From NCBI RefSeq assembly GCF_040939455.1, contig NC_134108.1, positions 36,128,501-36,192,500 on the forward strand: DNA of 64,000 nucleotides, given 5' to 3'. Position 1 is the first letter of the stretch; every line of letters begins with the position of its first letter. Source of the DNA: Microcebus murinus. Lineage: Eukaryota > Chordata > Mammalia > Primates > Cheirogaleidae. Shown piece after piece: positions 37,301 through 52,920 of this stretch. Made by a program: the position numbers and the translations under genes. Under the pieces are notes generated by a model, which was not told where the DNA came from, ran no database searches, and saw only the letters and a list, made by a program, of their open reading frames with translations.

Positions 37301-38592
37301 ATAGAGCGCCCATGTTTTCTCTTAAGAAACCACAAGAGGGAGCAATTTAATAGTAGACTGAAAGACTGGTGCTAGGTTGTTTGGGGAGTTAATGTGAAAA
37401 TGATACGTATCACTATCACTGTTAAAGAACTCTGTTGTCACTGGTATGAATTTGCGTGATTGACAAGAGGCATATGCATATGTAGGCATTTGTCTCAGGT
37501 GTTTATCACTTATTCAATTTTATATATGTCAATGCATCTTTTTCCTTTTTCTTCCATGTGTTTAGAAAATGACAAAAGGTGCTTTATTCTAATTGGTTAT
37601 TCATTTACTTAGAATAAACTGAAGTCTAAGGAGATGTCACATTTCCTAAGCAGTTCCCATGTAGTCCATAAAATATTTGCGGAAACCCAGTTGATTCATT
37701 CATTTATTTCTTCCTCCCCCACCCCCCCAAAAAAACAACTGAGTCCTCCTCCAGGTTAGGGATATGATAGATGCTGAGGATAGAGCAGGAAATGACAGAT
37801 GTGAATCCTGATGGCATCCCCTAATACTCTTTCATACTGAGGGATTCAGTGTGTATGATATTTGGATGTCAGAAGTTCCTGAATGAACTCATTGACTTTG
37901 GGTGAGTCATTTAATCTTTATGGGTTTATAAAATAGAGGTGTTGAAATATAGCAGTAGTCTTTTCCTTCTTTTTAAACTCTGCAGAATTCATAGTTCAAA
38001 ATAAACCTGAATCAGAACAAACAGGATATAAAATTAAATAAATGCAGAGCTTCTGTGCTTTGGCCAGGGCGTATGGGGAAGGTACAAGTTGATACCTCCT
38101 TTCACCTGGGCCTCAATAGGATTCTGCAGGTCATAGCCAGAGATTAGTGACATTCAAAGTCTGGGACTTCAGGCTTTAATAATATGTGCTCCTGTTCAGA
38201 GATGGGCAAAGAAATGGCAAGTTGTGGCTCAGTAGGAAGCTGACAGATATGGATAAGATTATTTCACTTAGTCACTTTCAAATTCCTAACACAAATGTTT
38301 TAAAGAGAAAAAACAATAAGATGTTAACAATATAATATATTTGATTGCTTAAGTATGATACTTAATAAGTTAAAATAGACACATCCTTCTCACAACTCTA
38401 CCTGTCAACCTGGCACCCAGGAACTTGGCACATTTTTTGAATTTCTAATGCCCACTCTTAGGTTATATTTGAAGAGAAAGTTATAAACAATAAGAAAGCA
38501 AGCTCAGGTTACTAAACAGAATGTAGAATGGCCCTAACAACCAGATGGGAAGAATGATAGACATATAATAGATAGATATAGACAAAAGGATA

Positions 38593-38771
38593 GGAAAGAA
38601 GGAAGGAAAGAAGGAAGGAAAGAAGGAAGGAAGGAAGGAAGGAAGGAAGGAAGGAAGGAAGGAAGGAAGGAAGGAAGGAAGGAAGGAAGGAAGGAAGGAA
38701 AGAAGGAAGGAAGGAAGGAAGGAAGGAAGGAAGGAAGGAAGGAAGGCAGGCAGGCAGGCAGGCAGGCCAGG
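38593..38771. repeat. GGAA/GAAA microsatellite ending in GGCA repeats
   Basis: About 150 bp of GGAA units with early GAAA interruptions, then six GGCA units. On the NKAIN2 strand it reads TTCC/TGCC. The Leu-Pro-Ser-Phe repeat frames on the minus strand are by-products and not proteins. Confidence 0.97.
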
Positions 38772-40280
38772 AGACATATATCAAAATGTGAACTGAGATT
38801 TAAAACTCAAAATTATGGGGTCAGTTTAATTTTCTTTTTTTGTTTATCTGTATCTCCTATACTTTCTGCTGTAGACCTACATTCCTTTATAAACAGGAAG
38901 AAGTAAGTATTGTTTTTTCCACGGGGAATACTTCTTCTTGCCCGATAGGTATGCGTAAGTGATTGTGCTCAAAGAACTGCATTCAAATCCAGTGATCATG
39001 ACAAACTGGAGACATTATCAAAACATGTGGGGTGGAGTTTAATACATCAAAGTACAGGCCAGCAGGCTTTAGAAGAAAAATCAAATAAAAATAACAGAAA
39101 ATTATTAGCCTCAGAGAAGTGAATAATTTCCTGTGGTTTTCTTTTCAAAGGAAAGAGTCAATAAATCGATTGTGACTTTTATCCCAAGGCCAGTTGATTC
39201 TGAAGAATTCAGGACAGATTTTTATGCATTTGTGCTTGCTTGGTGGGAATGTGCATGTGTCTAACTCTAAATTTAAGCATCTAGAATTCACTTTTCAATA
39301 TTGCTTTCCAAATAATTCCCTTAGGATATTATTTTTTAAATGACATTCCACATCTTTCTCCAGATGATTTCAGTATTTAATAACATTTTCAAATACATTG
39401 CATCTCTTTTAAAAGAGAGTGACTACTTAGAACAATGGACTCATTTGCTAGAGGACCAATATTTAGTTTTTGTTTAACTATTAAGCTAAAGACTTATAAG
39501 AATACATAATAAAAATTGAGAAATCATATGATAGTTTTCTTTTTTTCTGTCATGGATTAGTGACATTTTCCATGGCTGCATGGCTTCCTTTTAATTGTCA
39601 CATCTAGCAATGCTAATGAAGCAGAGAGGAAAATTCTTAGTTCTGTTACTCGAAGTGGACATCTGACTGTGGTGCAGAAGAGCTGAGGATTATCTGAAGG
39701 AGAAGAGCTACATTTATAATAAAAGGCACACCCGGCCAGGAATCTCCGAACGTTTTATTTCTTTCACAGAGTATTGTAAAATAGAACAAGTAGAGGGGAA
39801 TAGAAAAGCCTGGAGGCCATAAGGAACACTCTGCATGGCTGGTGACAGATGAGACAGCGACGGGCCCTGCCACAAAGACAGCACAGCGAGATGCCTGCTC
39901 TCCCGGAGAAAGCCTTTTCTCCTAAGATATATCTCTGCCTTTTCCTGAACAAATAGATAAAAGGATGTTGCAAAGGTTGCCCCACTCAAAGAGGGTTCAA
40001 GGGTCGAGGCACGCTCTCTGGAGTGGGGGGTCTCAGCTTTTTATTTCTGGTGGGGAGCTACTCCTCTGAAGGCAGATCACCCCGCAGCCGGAGCTGCTGA
40101 GTGGGAACTCCTGCACGGGGCGGTGAGCGTGGAGCTGGCCCGACAGCATTACGGCCCTGAAGCCTCCTACCCACAGGCATGCAACGGGCCAGTGAGCTGC
40201 AGCCAGCCCCACTCTGTGCCCCACAGATATTTTCAAGTGTCCAGGAACCACATGGTGTGTGCGTGTGTTTTTGTATATGG

Positions 40281-40640
40281 TGAGTTACAGACTGAATTCT
40301 GTACCCTCCCCAATTCATGTGTTGAAGGCCTGACCCCCAGTGTCACTATATTTGGAGATGGGCCCTTTAAAGAGGTAATTAAGGTTAAATGAGGTCACAG
40401 GATAAGGCCCTACTGCCCTATTCCAACAGGACTGGTGGAAGAAACACAAAAGAAAGAAACTTTGTAAGGACTCAGCAGAAAGGAGCTGTATTCAAGCCAA
40501 GGACAGAAGCCTCAGGACAGATACTTGCAGATACCTTGATCTTGAACTTCCAGCCTCAAGAACCTTGAGAAAATAAATCTCTGCTTTTAAAATGCTCAGT
40601 CTATGGTATGTTGTTATGGGATCTCTCACCAACTAATCCA
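40281..40640 (+). mobile_element. MLT1-type MaLR solo LTR
   Basis: Reads actgaattctgtaccctccc, aaagaggtaattaaggttaa, taccttgatcttgaacttcc and gagaaaataaatctctgc, ending aactaatcca. This is the MLT1 order in sense orientation. No internal retroviral region is present. Confidence 0.85.
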
Positions 40641-40852
40641 AGGGGGAAGGAAAGTCCACATCTGTTTGGGATCTCTGCTCTGAGTTGCTGTCATCTCCCG
40701 GTAGGCACAGCAGATGGCAGTAGTGTCCTGTGGGTTGGGCAGTCAGCTAGCCTGCCAGGCTGTGGCTCTGGCTGAGGTAACTGATGGGTCAAAGTTACAA
40801 ACTTCAAGGTCCAGGCTTTTTCACTGGGAAAAAACCTTTGCATTAAAGTGTC

Positions 40853-41215
40853 TGCCATGATCTAAATGTTTGTATTTCTCCAAAATTCATACATTGAAAC
40901 CTCATCACCAATGTGATGGTGATGGTATTAGGAGGTGGGGCCTTTAGGAGGTGATTAGGTCATGAGAGTAGAGTGCTCAAAAATAGGACTAGTGACCTTA
41001 TAAATGAGGCCCCAAGGAGCTGCCTTGCCCCCTTCCACTGTGTGAGGGTACAGTGAGTGCCACCTATTAGCCTGGAAATGAGCCCTTGCCAGACACAGAA
41101 TTGTTGGCGCCTTGATCTTGGACTTTACAGCCTCCAGAACAGTGACACATTAAATTGCTGTTGCTTATTAGTCACTCGATTTATAGTTATTTCGTTATAG
41201 CAGATAATCAAATGG
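40853..41215 (+). mobile_element. MST/MLT1-type MaLR solo LTR
   Basis: Reads tgccatgatctaaatgtttg, ggaggtggggcctttaggag, gtgattaggtcatgagag and cttgatcttggactttacag. It is a different subfamily from the LTR 212 bp earlier, in the same orientation, so the two are probably independent insertions rather than one provirus. Confidence 0.82.
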
Positions 41216-42495
41216 ACAAAGACAGTGTCTATATAAATATGAATCAAACTGGGCTCTAGAAAAAGTAATGAGATACTATTTAAAAGGACCAATAAGGAAA
41301 ATAATTCTCAGGCATTTGATGTGCCTGAGTCTGATCCCTTCTATTTCAATGATGATTTATTGCTATTTCATGGAGTCTAAGCTTGTGTCTTTGCTCATGG
41401 AGCTTGAACTCTCTCCATTGCTCACTGGACGTTTCTGCCTCTTTCTCCGAGCTTCCCTGGATGTGCTTGCTGCTGTGAGACCTGAAGTATCAGAACAGAG
41501 CCCATAGCTAGTTAGCTTTATATTGACTTCAAGAATACTTTATTTGTCCAGTTGCCATAATTGGGCCCTTATCTCCACAGTCCATTCTCAGCACTTACAG
41601 AACGAAAACTGTCCTCTGTCCCTCAGAAGGCTCTTGGAAATGGAAACAACCAATTTGGTGAACAGATAGCTAGCACCCAATCCTGCCGCTGCACTGCCAT
41701 CAAGATGTTTCATTGCAAATCCATAGCAGGTAAAAACAAACACATAGAGATCCTCTCAGTGCTTATATATACATTAAACCTCTCCCATACTTCAGGGTTT
41801 GCTTTCTGAGAGCATTTTTTTTTTCACTTTTCACCAACCTATTTAAGGATTAAGATAATTTTGTTTATGATATAACTACCAAAAACTAGACAGAAATTTC
41901 AAACCTTCTTTATAGCACTGGAAGTCTTATGTCTAGGCAGTGTCTGGAAATGAACATATAGACAAGTGATCAAGACAATCATAATAGGTAGATAATATCA
42001 GTTCAAAGCATTGCACTCAACAAGTGTTCGTAATTGTCTGAATGTGTGTGAATGACCACAAGTAAAACTGGAAGTCACCAAAGACCACAGGACAGGGATC
42101 CAGCCCAAATAAGCATCTTACTGAGGCTGTTCCCTAATCCCATGAACATCTAAGGTAATTGTCAGTCTACTTGGATATAAATTGTTTTTTAAAAGTTCGT
42201 ATCTTGCTCACTGAACAATAAGACTAAAATTAGTAAACTTGTCTATGAGAAGTCTGCTTGTATTTTGGATTGATAAAGGCAGATAAAGAGTTGGGGTCAA
42301 ATACACGTAAAGACACACACATTATTTTTTTGGAGTCTTTTGGAAAGAAGCTTATTAGATCCTTGAGAGATAAACTTGATCTTCCAAAAGATATTGGTGA
42401 CTTCAAATCTCCTTGTATTTACATATGTTTGGCTCAAACTTGATTGAGGACAGAAATCTCTAAGGTAAATTCCCTGGAATTCTAATTCTCTAGAA

Positions 42496-42674
42496 CAGGT
42501 GTCCTCAAACTACGGCCCTATAGTGTTTTTGCCCATTTGTTTTTTCACTTCAAAATGAGATACGTGCAGTGTGCATAGGAATTTGTTCATAGTTTTTTTT
42601 AAACTATAGTTGGCCCTCCAACGGTCTGAGGGACAGTGAACTGGCCCCCTGTTTAAAAAGTTTGAGGACCCCTG
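42496..42674 (+). mobile_element. 179-bp hAT miniature element with intact ends
   Basis: Terminal inverted repeats caggtgtcctcaaact and caggggtcctcaaact match at 15 of 16. The element is flanked by a perfect 8-bp duplication, ctctagaa at 42488-42495 and 42675-42682. It has no coding capacity, so it was mobilised by a transposase encoded elsewhere. Intact ends and a perfect duplication suggest it is younger than the other hAT relics here. Confidence 0.93.
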
Positions 42675-43619
42675 CTCTAGAATATTAAGATTATTTATGA
42701 AAATATTTGGAAGACTTGTATTAACCATAATTTTAACTTCTATAAACTGATATTTTGAAACCTACAAAATGACCCCTAGCTGTTCCCGGGTAAGCCCCTG
42801 TTCACCCCAAAACATCTGGAGACTTTACATAGCTCTTGCTGTAATAGTAACAATGGACATGAATTTTGTGAGTGCTGCTTCAAACATGGCTAGCCTGTCC
42901 TAAGTCTGCCTATCCTTCCTCACCGATTCCTTCTCATGGGAACCACAATAAATGTTCTACTCTCTCTTTCTCTCTCTGCCTCATGACTGACCCTGGTCCT
43001 TCTTGTGAGTGACCCTGCATGGCATGTCCCTGCATACTCCAGGGAACTGTGAGTATAATAAAACTGTGAAACTCTTTCTGATTTCTCCCTTTGATCAGTG
43101 TCTAGCCTCACTATAGCTCATTCAAATTAATATGGTTAAAACAAAACTGTGGATTAGGAAAACATGCACATATTTATTTATTGCAGTACTCTCAGAGATG
43201 TTAATATGTAAATGTGTAAAGTGTCACTGTCAGACTTACTTCACTTTGAAATCTATTTTTGAGCAGAGTGTTTTGTGTAACTAGCATTTCTAGGATCCCC
43301 TTTGAGAGGTGTCATTCTGGAGAGATACTAATTATCTATGTAGGAGACCTGGGGTGTCAATAAGTATTGTCTGAAGATAAAATGCACTGGCATGATTGCA
43401 AAATGAAATCAAACATTATAGTCTAGGGAAAACCCAACTTCCCTACAAAAATTAAACTGTGGACTTTTCCTTCATCAAGGATTTGGCACACAGATATTGA
43501 ATGGTAATATCTGAATGAGTTGACATAGTTTGTGGAGTCCATACTTTTAAAAATCCCTATATCTTTTGCACTTTCTAATATTTGAAAAATGTTTTTTGTG
43601 CATAAGACAAGTGCTTACT

Positions 43620-44480
43620 AGATGTCTTCTCTTGTATAGTCATTAGGTATCTCAAACTCAACCTGTCCAAACAGAACCGGTGATCTGATTCCCATTCTAC
43701 TTCTCAAGTGGTATTTCCATCTATTCATGCACTCATGCCAGACACTCAGGAATCTAAGAGTCTCCTCCTTTTTCCTTACTGCAGTACCACCCAAAGCCCA
43801 TCAAGCACATTTCAGCATGTCTGAAATCTTATACATTCTCTCCATCTCCAATACTGGTCTGAGTCCATATCCTCATCATTTCACACTGCAATAATTTTCA
43901 TGTTATCTTCACTAGGGTTCCTTTCCCTAATCTCTGCCATTCCCAAGTCTTTCCTTCATAGTGATGCCAACATAATTTTTGTAAAGTACATTCCTGATTA
44001 TGTTCTTCTCTTTTTGTAAATTACCTGCCAATTGATTTGCCATTGAACTATATAAACTAATACTCTTTCATACCTATTTTTCTACTATCTCATCCATGTT
44101 TGCTTTTCCAATCTTGTCTGGGTGTCTGCCTCTAGCACAGGGCACAATTCACATTAATCCAGTTGTGATATGTCTTGGTGCTTTTTCACCTGTTGCCGGG
44201 GACCACCTCATTTTCACACCAGCTACCCAATAAATACCTATTCATCTTTCAAGACCAAGCTCAAGAGTGTCCTTCTAAATGAAAACTTTCCTGATTTTTC
44301 TTCTTTCTTTACACACTATACAATCTACAGAGTTTTATTATATTTATTTGTTCACATGTTTGCTTTTGCCTCCTAGTTGACAAGTTTATAGAGGTAAAAT
44401 ATAGTGTATGACTCATCTTAAAATTTCCAAAACCTGACGTAGCACTTGATACATTCAAGAGTGTTTTACAACTGATTATT
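43620..44480 (+). repeat. L2 LINE 3' half
   Basis: A long sense LINE2 stretch: ctcaaactcaacctgtccaa, tcatcatttcacactgcaat, tctttcaagaccaagctcaa and ctagcacagggcacaattc. Same type as 62440-63175. Confidence 0.75.
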
Positions 44481-45537
44481 TAGTGAAAGGACCACCACCA
44501 TTTTTTTGGGCATATAAAATAATATAAATTAGGTACTGTGTATTCATGACTTTATGTCATGTATGAGTATGATTGTAAAAGCACCTCCTCTAAATTAATC
44601 ACCTAATACTGCCTCTTTTTTTCCAGTATGACTGGAAAGTAAAAAAGACACGTATATTTCTCTTCGGATGTTTTCTTCAAATCATTTAGTGTATTCTCAC
44701 TTTCCTTTTTCATCACAGTCTCAAAAACCCACTATTATAAATATTTTTGGAAATCAAGAAAAATGATTCCCGATTCTGATTTTTCCTCTGGAGTAAATAT
44801 AGCTGCATGAACAAATATCCATAATAGTCCCCAGACAGAAAAGAAGTACTTTTTCCAGACTTCCTATTTCAAATCCTTAGGGGGAAGGAAGGATTGAAGC
44901 CTTCTACTCTCCACATTTGGAAGAGCATAAGACCATGGAGCCACTTTGAGGCTTGTAAGAGGGTACCATTGTCTAAACACAGGATCTAGTCAACTCTGAC
45001 ATAGAGTTCTAGCCATTTCGTAGGAAGTTCTAGCCAATTACTGAGAATCAAAAGGACACATAACCATTTGATTTCCCAGAGACAAATTCTCTGAATTAAT
45101 CTTAAGTCAGTTTTATGAGAAATTTAGTAATCTTTAGAAATTATTGATTTTTAGAATTTGCAGTCCTAGGTGAAACTGATTCGTTACCAATACATAATAA
45201 ATGGCTATAAAAAGAGAACAATCAAGTTATCCACATTTTAACATCACTTCCATCTCCATTCTCACCTTTATATTCCCTATTAGAATTGTTGTAAGAGGAA
45301 CAGATTTCAAAAGTGTCTTTCAATGAAAACAAAAGTAGTATGTTTCCAAAATGGGTGCTTCTCCATTTCTTCAATATGCTGGATACTTTTATGAAAAACA
45401 CTTTAGCCAGATGGGCACAAAAGGCTTATTTTCCGTTCTAATGCTATGTTGGGGGATCTCGTTTGAGGAATAGGAAAGCTAGGTAGGAGGCAGTGAAGAA
45501 GATGCTTTGAACTTGAAAGAAACAGAATAGAGCTTTA

Positions 45538-45627
<90 letters not shown>

Positions 45628-47116
45628 TTAGACATCAGGCAAAGGCAATGAAACTGGGCCTCACTGGGGAGTGGCTTTTCAAAACTAGGCAGTTTGCAGC
45701 CAGTCTCAGGGCTTCAAAATGGTCCATGAGATTAGAGCTCCACTCCAGGGTGGATTCTTGATTCAAGTGATGTTGATTTGTCTTACAAATAAATATATTG
45801 CTTTGTTTGTCTCTGATCTGCTTTTATGCGTAAGATTTGTTAATTGCTGGGCAATCTAAAACAAAGTATTTTAGGTACAGAAAAAAAATTATAGCCATTC
45901 ATTAATGGATTAACACTTTCATTTGTGCCAATCAACTTCTAGTTTACTTTTCATTAGCTTGGAGCCTAGGATTCTAAAATTGGATTCCCACAGACCATCA
46001 GAAAAATGTTAAGGAGATTCTATGATATGTTGTGTGAACTCTCTGTAAGTAAAATAAACCTCATATTTGGACCTGTAACAGGGACTAGGACATACAGAGC
46101 AAAATTAGGTTGACATATAACAGAGAAGTGATGAGGTAGACACCTGTAAACAAGGAGTATCACCAGTGCATTGAATTTGGGATTACACACATCATGTCAT
46201 CCTTTTCTGAAACATCCTACAAAAAAAGTCCCTATGGTCAGTGAAGTCTTTTCTCACTGAAATTAGTTCCTGTAAAGGCCGACAGCAAAGTCATTTGATA
46301 TCTATCCCCTTATATTGAGTGATTTTATATGCCTAAATATCTATATAATATATATTTATTTAGTCAAAGTGTGAGTGCTGGTCAAAGGAAACAGATGAAT
46401 ATAATTTCTTAATAAGTGGGTAACTTAAAAAAAATAATCCTGTTGGGGGAATCCTTAAAGGTATGTCCTCAGAACAGTGATGAAGATTATTCACAATGAC
46501 ATTTCAGACAGGCATTGATCTGGCTGAGTACTGATCTCACATGATAATATTTAGTGTGGAGAAGGGAACATTAGGAAAGGCTGCAGTCTTCAATCAGAAA
46601 GCTAAAGCACAGGGAGAAAAGGAGCTGTTGTGATAAGCCTAATGAAGTTGTTTTTCATTAGGTGACAGCAATCTTCTGGAGGATATGAGTGGAACATTTT
46701 AAGTCAGAAGGTACACTAATAGTGTTTAATAACTACAAAACTATTTGGAGACAAAGAGGAGCCCAGTGAAAAATAATTTTAGCAAATCTCTAATTTGGGT
46801 TTGACAGAGACAGCACGTTCTGGCAGATTCTAACTATGTTCCAAAGAGGCCTCCCATGCAATAAAACAGTGGTCATCCTGGACAGAAGAAGAGGCAGCAG
46901 TGACCCACCTTGGGCAGGCACAGTTGGGGAGGAGACCTATGCAACACATTTTTCAAGGGCTTTTGTTTTTGGATCCTGGGTGAAAGGGAATGTGCACCTC
47001 TTGCCCTTCCATCCTCAAATGTGGTCTCTGAACTAGTACATATCACCAAGAGATAAATGTGAATACCACTGATGCTACATTAGCAGAATTAGTTTTCTTT
47101 TTTAAAAAACGTTTTA

Positions 47117-47470
<354 letters not shown>

Positions 47471-48572
47471 AAAAAACGTTTTAGAAAAAAATCATCAAAT
47501 CAGCCTGTTTATCTTTGAATTATATGTTAGTATTGTAAATAAAATAGTGATAGTAAGAACTACTTCCTTATATAATAGAGTCATCAGGATCATTGTTTTT
47601 ATGAGTCTTATTTTTAGAGTTCAGAGTACTAGTTAAAAGCCAGCGTCTCACATTTGGCTTTAGCAAAGAGTTTGATTTGACCAGAGAAGAAAACACATAG
47701 CAATTTGAGCATTTTCATGGGTACTGGAAAAATAGAGACTGTACTAACACTTTTTAGTTTTTTATCCACAAGGACCATGAAAGTGCTCTTTTCCTTGAGT
47801 GAGAGTCCCATGGGTTGTTTGTCTTTAGTACTTGTGGCTATGGTTAGGTCAAGAGCCTATGGGTTTGGTTGGGTGCTGCTAATACCTTCACCTCTTCCTC
47901 CATATTAAGTTCTTACCATATGTGGCTAAATGCTACATAATAGATTTATCAATAGTTTAGCTCTTCTTTTCCATTTTAAATACTTATTGAATTATTTGTA
48001 AAGCAATTTTCTTCCTAATTACAAACTTTTCTTTTGATTCTCACTTACCACTTCATTTTTTCAAAACTAAAGTCTAGGTAGCAAGCACTGACAAATTCTG
48101 AAATTCAGGGCCAATAAGTTTAAACTTCTCATTAAAGTGTGACTAGATTCTAGATTATTAAGTATACTCTCCCAGAATGCAGCTAAGGGCACTGCATTCT
48201 GCTTACTAGTAATCTTTTAATTGTATTCAGTTGCATTCTTTAACTATCAGGGGAGCTCCTTTGATATAAAAGTAAATCCTGCTGCAATTTGTTACACAAC
48301 CTTGCTGATTAAGAGAACTTTAGCTTTTAATTTGGTCATCTTTAAATACAAATGGAAATTTGTTTCCTCCATATTAATCAAAATTCATAAACCCTGCTAT
48401 CTTTCAATTTTCCTACACCAGATAAATTTTTAATTTAATTTTAACTCCCCAACAGCAATTTATAAAATTTACCTTCAGAAAAGGGGTTTCAAATCATTTC
48501 TAACAAGTCTGAATGCCTCCTATAATGTGCAACTCTGCTAATTGCTCCCAGGGCTACAAAGATGAAATAAAC

Positions 48573-48768
48573 CAGTGTTTCTAAACCTCAGTACCATTGA
48601 CATTTTGGATTGGGTAATTCATTTTTGTGGGAGCTGTTATGTGTTGTAGGTTGTTTAAACAGTAGCATCCTACAATCAAGACAGTCAACAACTGACGCAA
48701 CCAAAAATGTCTCCAAACATTGCCATATGTCCCTAAAGGGGCAAAATTGCACCCAGTTAGAGCCACTG
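48573..48768 (-). mobile_element. MER20 hAT-Charlie element
   Basis: Reads cagtgtttctaaacctcagt and ccattgacattttgga at one end, then aaaaatgtctccaaacattg and ttagagccactg at the other. This is the MER20 order, antisense. The flanking octamers do not match, so the ends are eroded. Confidence 0.85.
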
Positions 48769-48879
48769 TTTTAGATTTAGTGCTAGCCTTAAGGAATTTT
48801 CAATCTTGTAGCAGGGATACAAATAATTGTAATTTGAAGTAGATTTAGGTAAATTATGAGAAGGAAGGAAAAAATTTTA

Positions 48880-49005
48880 TGTCTACTAAGTGACAGACAG
48901 TAAACTGGATGCTTTCATATGTTAGCTCATTAATCCTCATAACCAACCTTGGAAGAATGTTATTTGTATTTCTGCAGATGAGAAATAAAGTGGGGCTTGT
49001 TTTTC
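48880..49005 (-). repeat. MIR fragment
   Basis: Antisense MIR: ctactaagtgacagacag, ttaatcctcataaccaacc, tctgcagatgagaaataaag. Confidence 0.7.
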
Positions 49006-50239
49006 CAAAATGAGATCATCAAGCAGGGAAGGTATGGGTTATGTTCAGGAAAGAGCCAGTAGTGACATCTGATGAGAGTACGGGGACCTCATACTAGAGA
49101 ATGGAAATCAAAACTGTAAGGCAGATTAAGGCCATGATCAGCAGGCTTCGGCTGCATATCGAATTGCAATTCTCACTCTGCTATTTTTCTATGCAGCATG
49201 CTTAAGGAGCACCAGCTACCAAAGTATAAAATTTTTCATGGAATACAAATCCTTTTTGATGTGATATTTGACTTCCTTTCTAGCTTCATTTTCCAACACT
49301 CTTGGTCAGAATTGATGCCAGTAGTAAGCTGTTGGCAGTTTGCTGACATATATCAGGTAGTTTCTCTCTTCTGTTCCTGAACTCATTTCTCCATTCTGCC
49401 AACTAAGAATGCTAATGTTCCTCCTTCCCCTCCTCACTCCACCTTACACCTTGAATGATTTTAACTCATTCTTTAAAAATGAATTAAAGTGTTGCTGGCC
49501 CCAAGAACTGTAAACCCATTCTCAGAGTAGGATAGAGCTTGGTACTTTTGAGTTTGACCTTGAAAGGTAGGAGGGTTTTGAAAGGGAATAAAGAAGGGAA
49601 AGGAGAGAGGTGGAGAGGACATCTTCCAAGCAGAGCTCAGAAAAGAGCTGAGAAGATATGAATTATGTTCAGGCCCCATTCTGGAGGAGTTTTGACTTTA
49701 TGAATGGAATTAATGGGATAAAAAGCACAGAACAGAGACTCATGTTATTATAGATCTGAGTACCTGCAATTGAAATAGAATGATTTTATTTCATTCCTTA
49801 CTTAAAGTTGGCTGAAATAATAATAGATGGTACCTATAGCATTATACTAGGCAAACACACCATTATTCACTTGTGATAAAACAAAATATTCCAGTTGTTT
49901 TAGTCTTTCTTTGGCATTCAAAGCAGAGCTAAGTTTACATGTTTTCATTTTTATTCATCTTTTCACCTTCATGCATCTAATATGATTTGTTCACATCTAA
50001 TTCACCTGATAAGGAATTACATATCATCTTGATATCATTACTCACTGAAAGGAAATGATATTTTCTCTCTACAACTAAATCAGATTAAAATTCTTTTTTG
50101 TATCCACAAATGAAATTATGATTGTATATCCCAGAAATCCACTTAGAAGCTAATAGATAAAAGGAAACCAAAGCCTTTTGGTAAGTATTTAAAAAGATTC
50201 AATTGTAATACCTTAGTGTTTAAAACATTGTATTTTGGA

Positions 50240-52920
<2,681 letters not shown>

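Noticed and set aside
38593..38771. Regular short repeats considered as CRISPR or satellite
   Set aside because: Simple tetranucleotide microsatellite with no spacers, in a vertebrate genome.
38481..38784. Minus-strand frames with Leu-Pro-Ser-Phe repeats
   Set aside because: Direct translation of the GGAA microsatellite.
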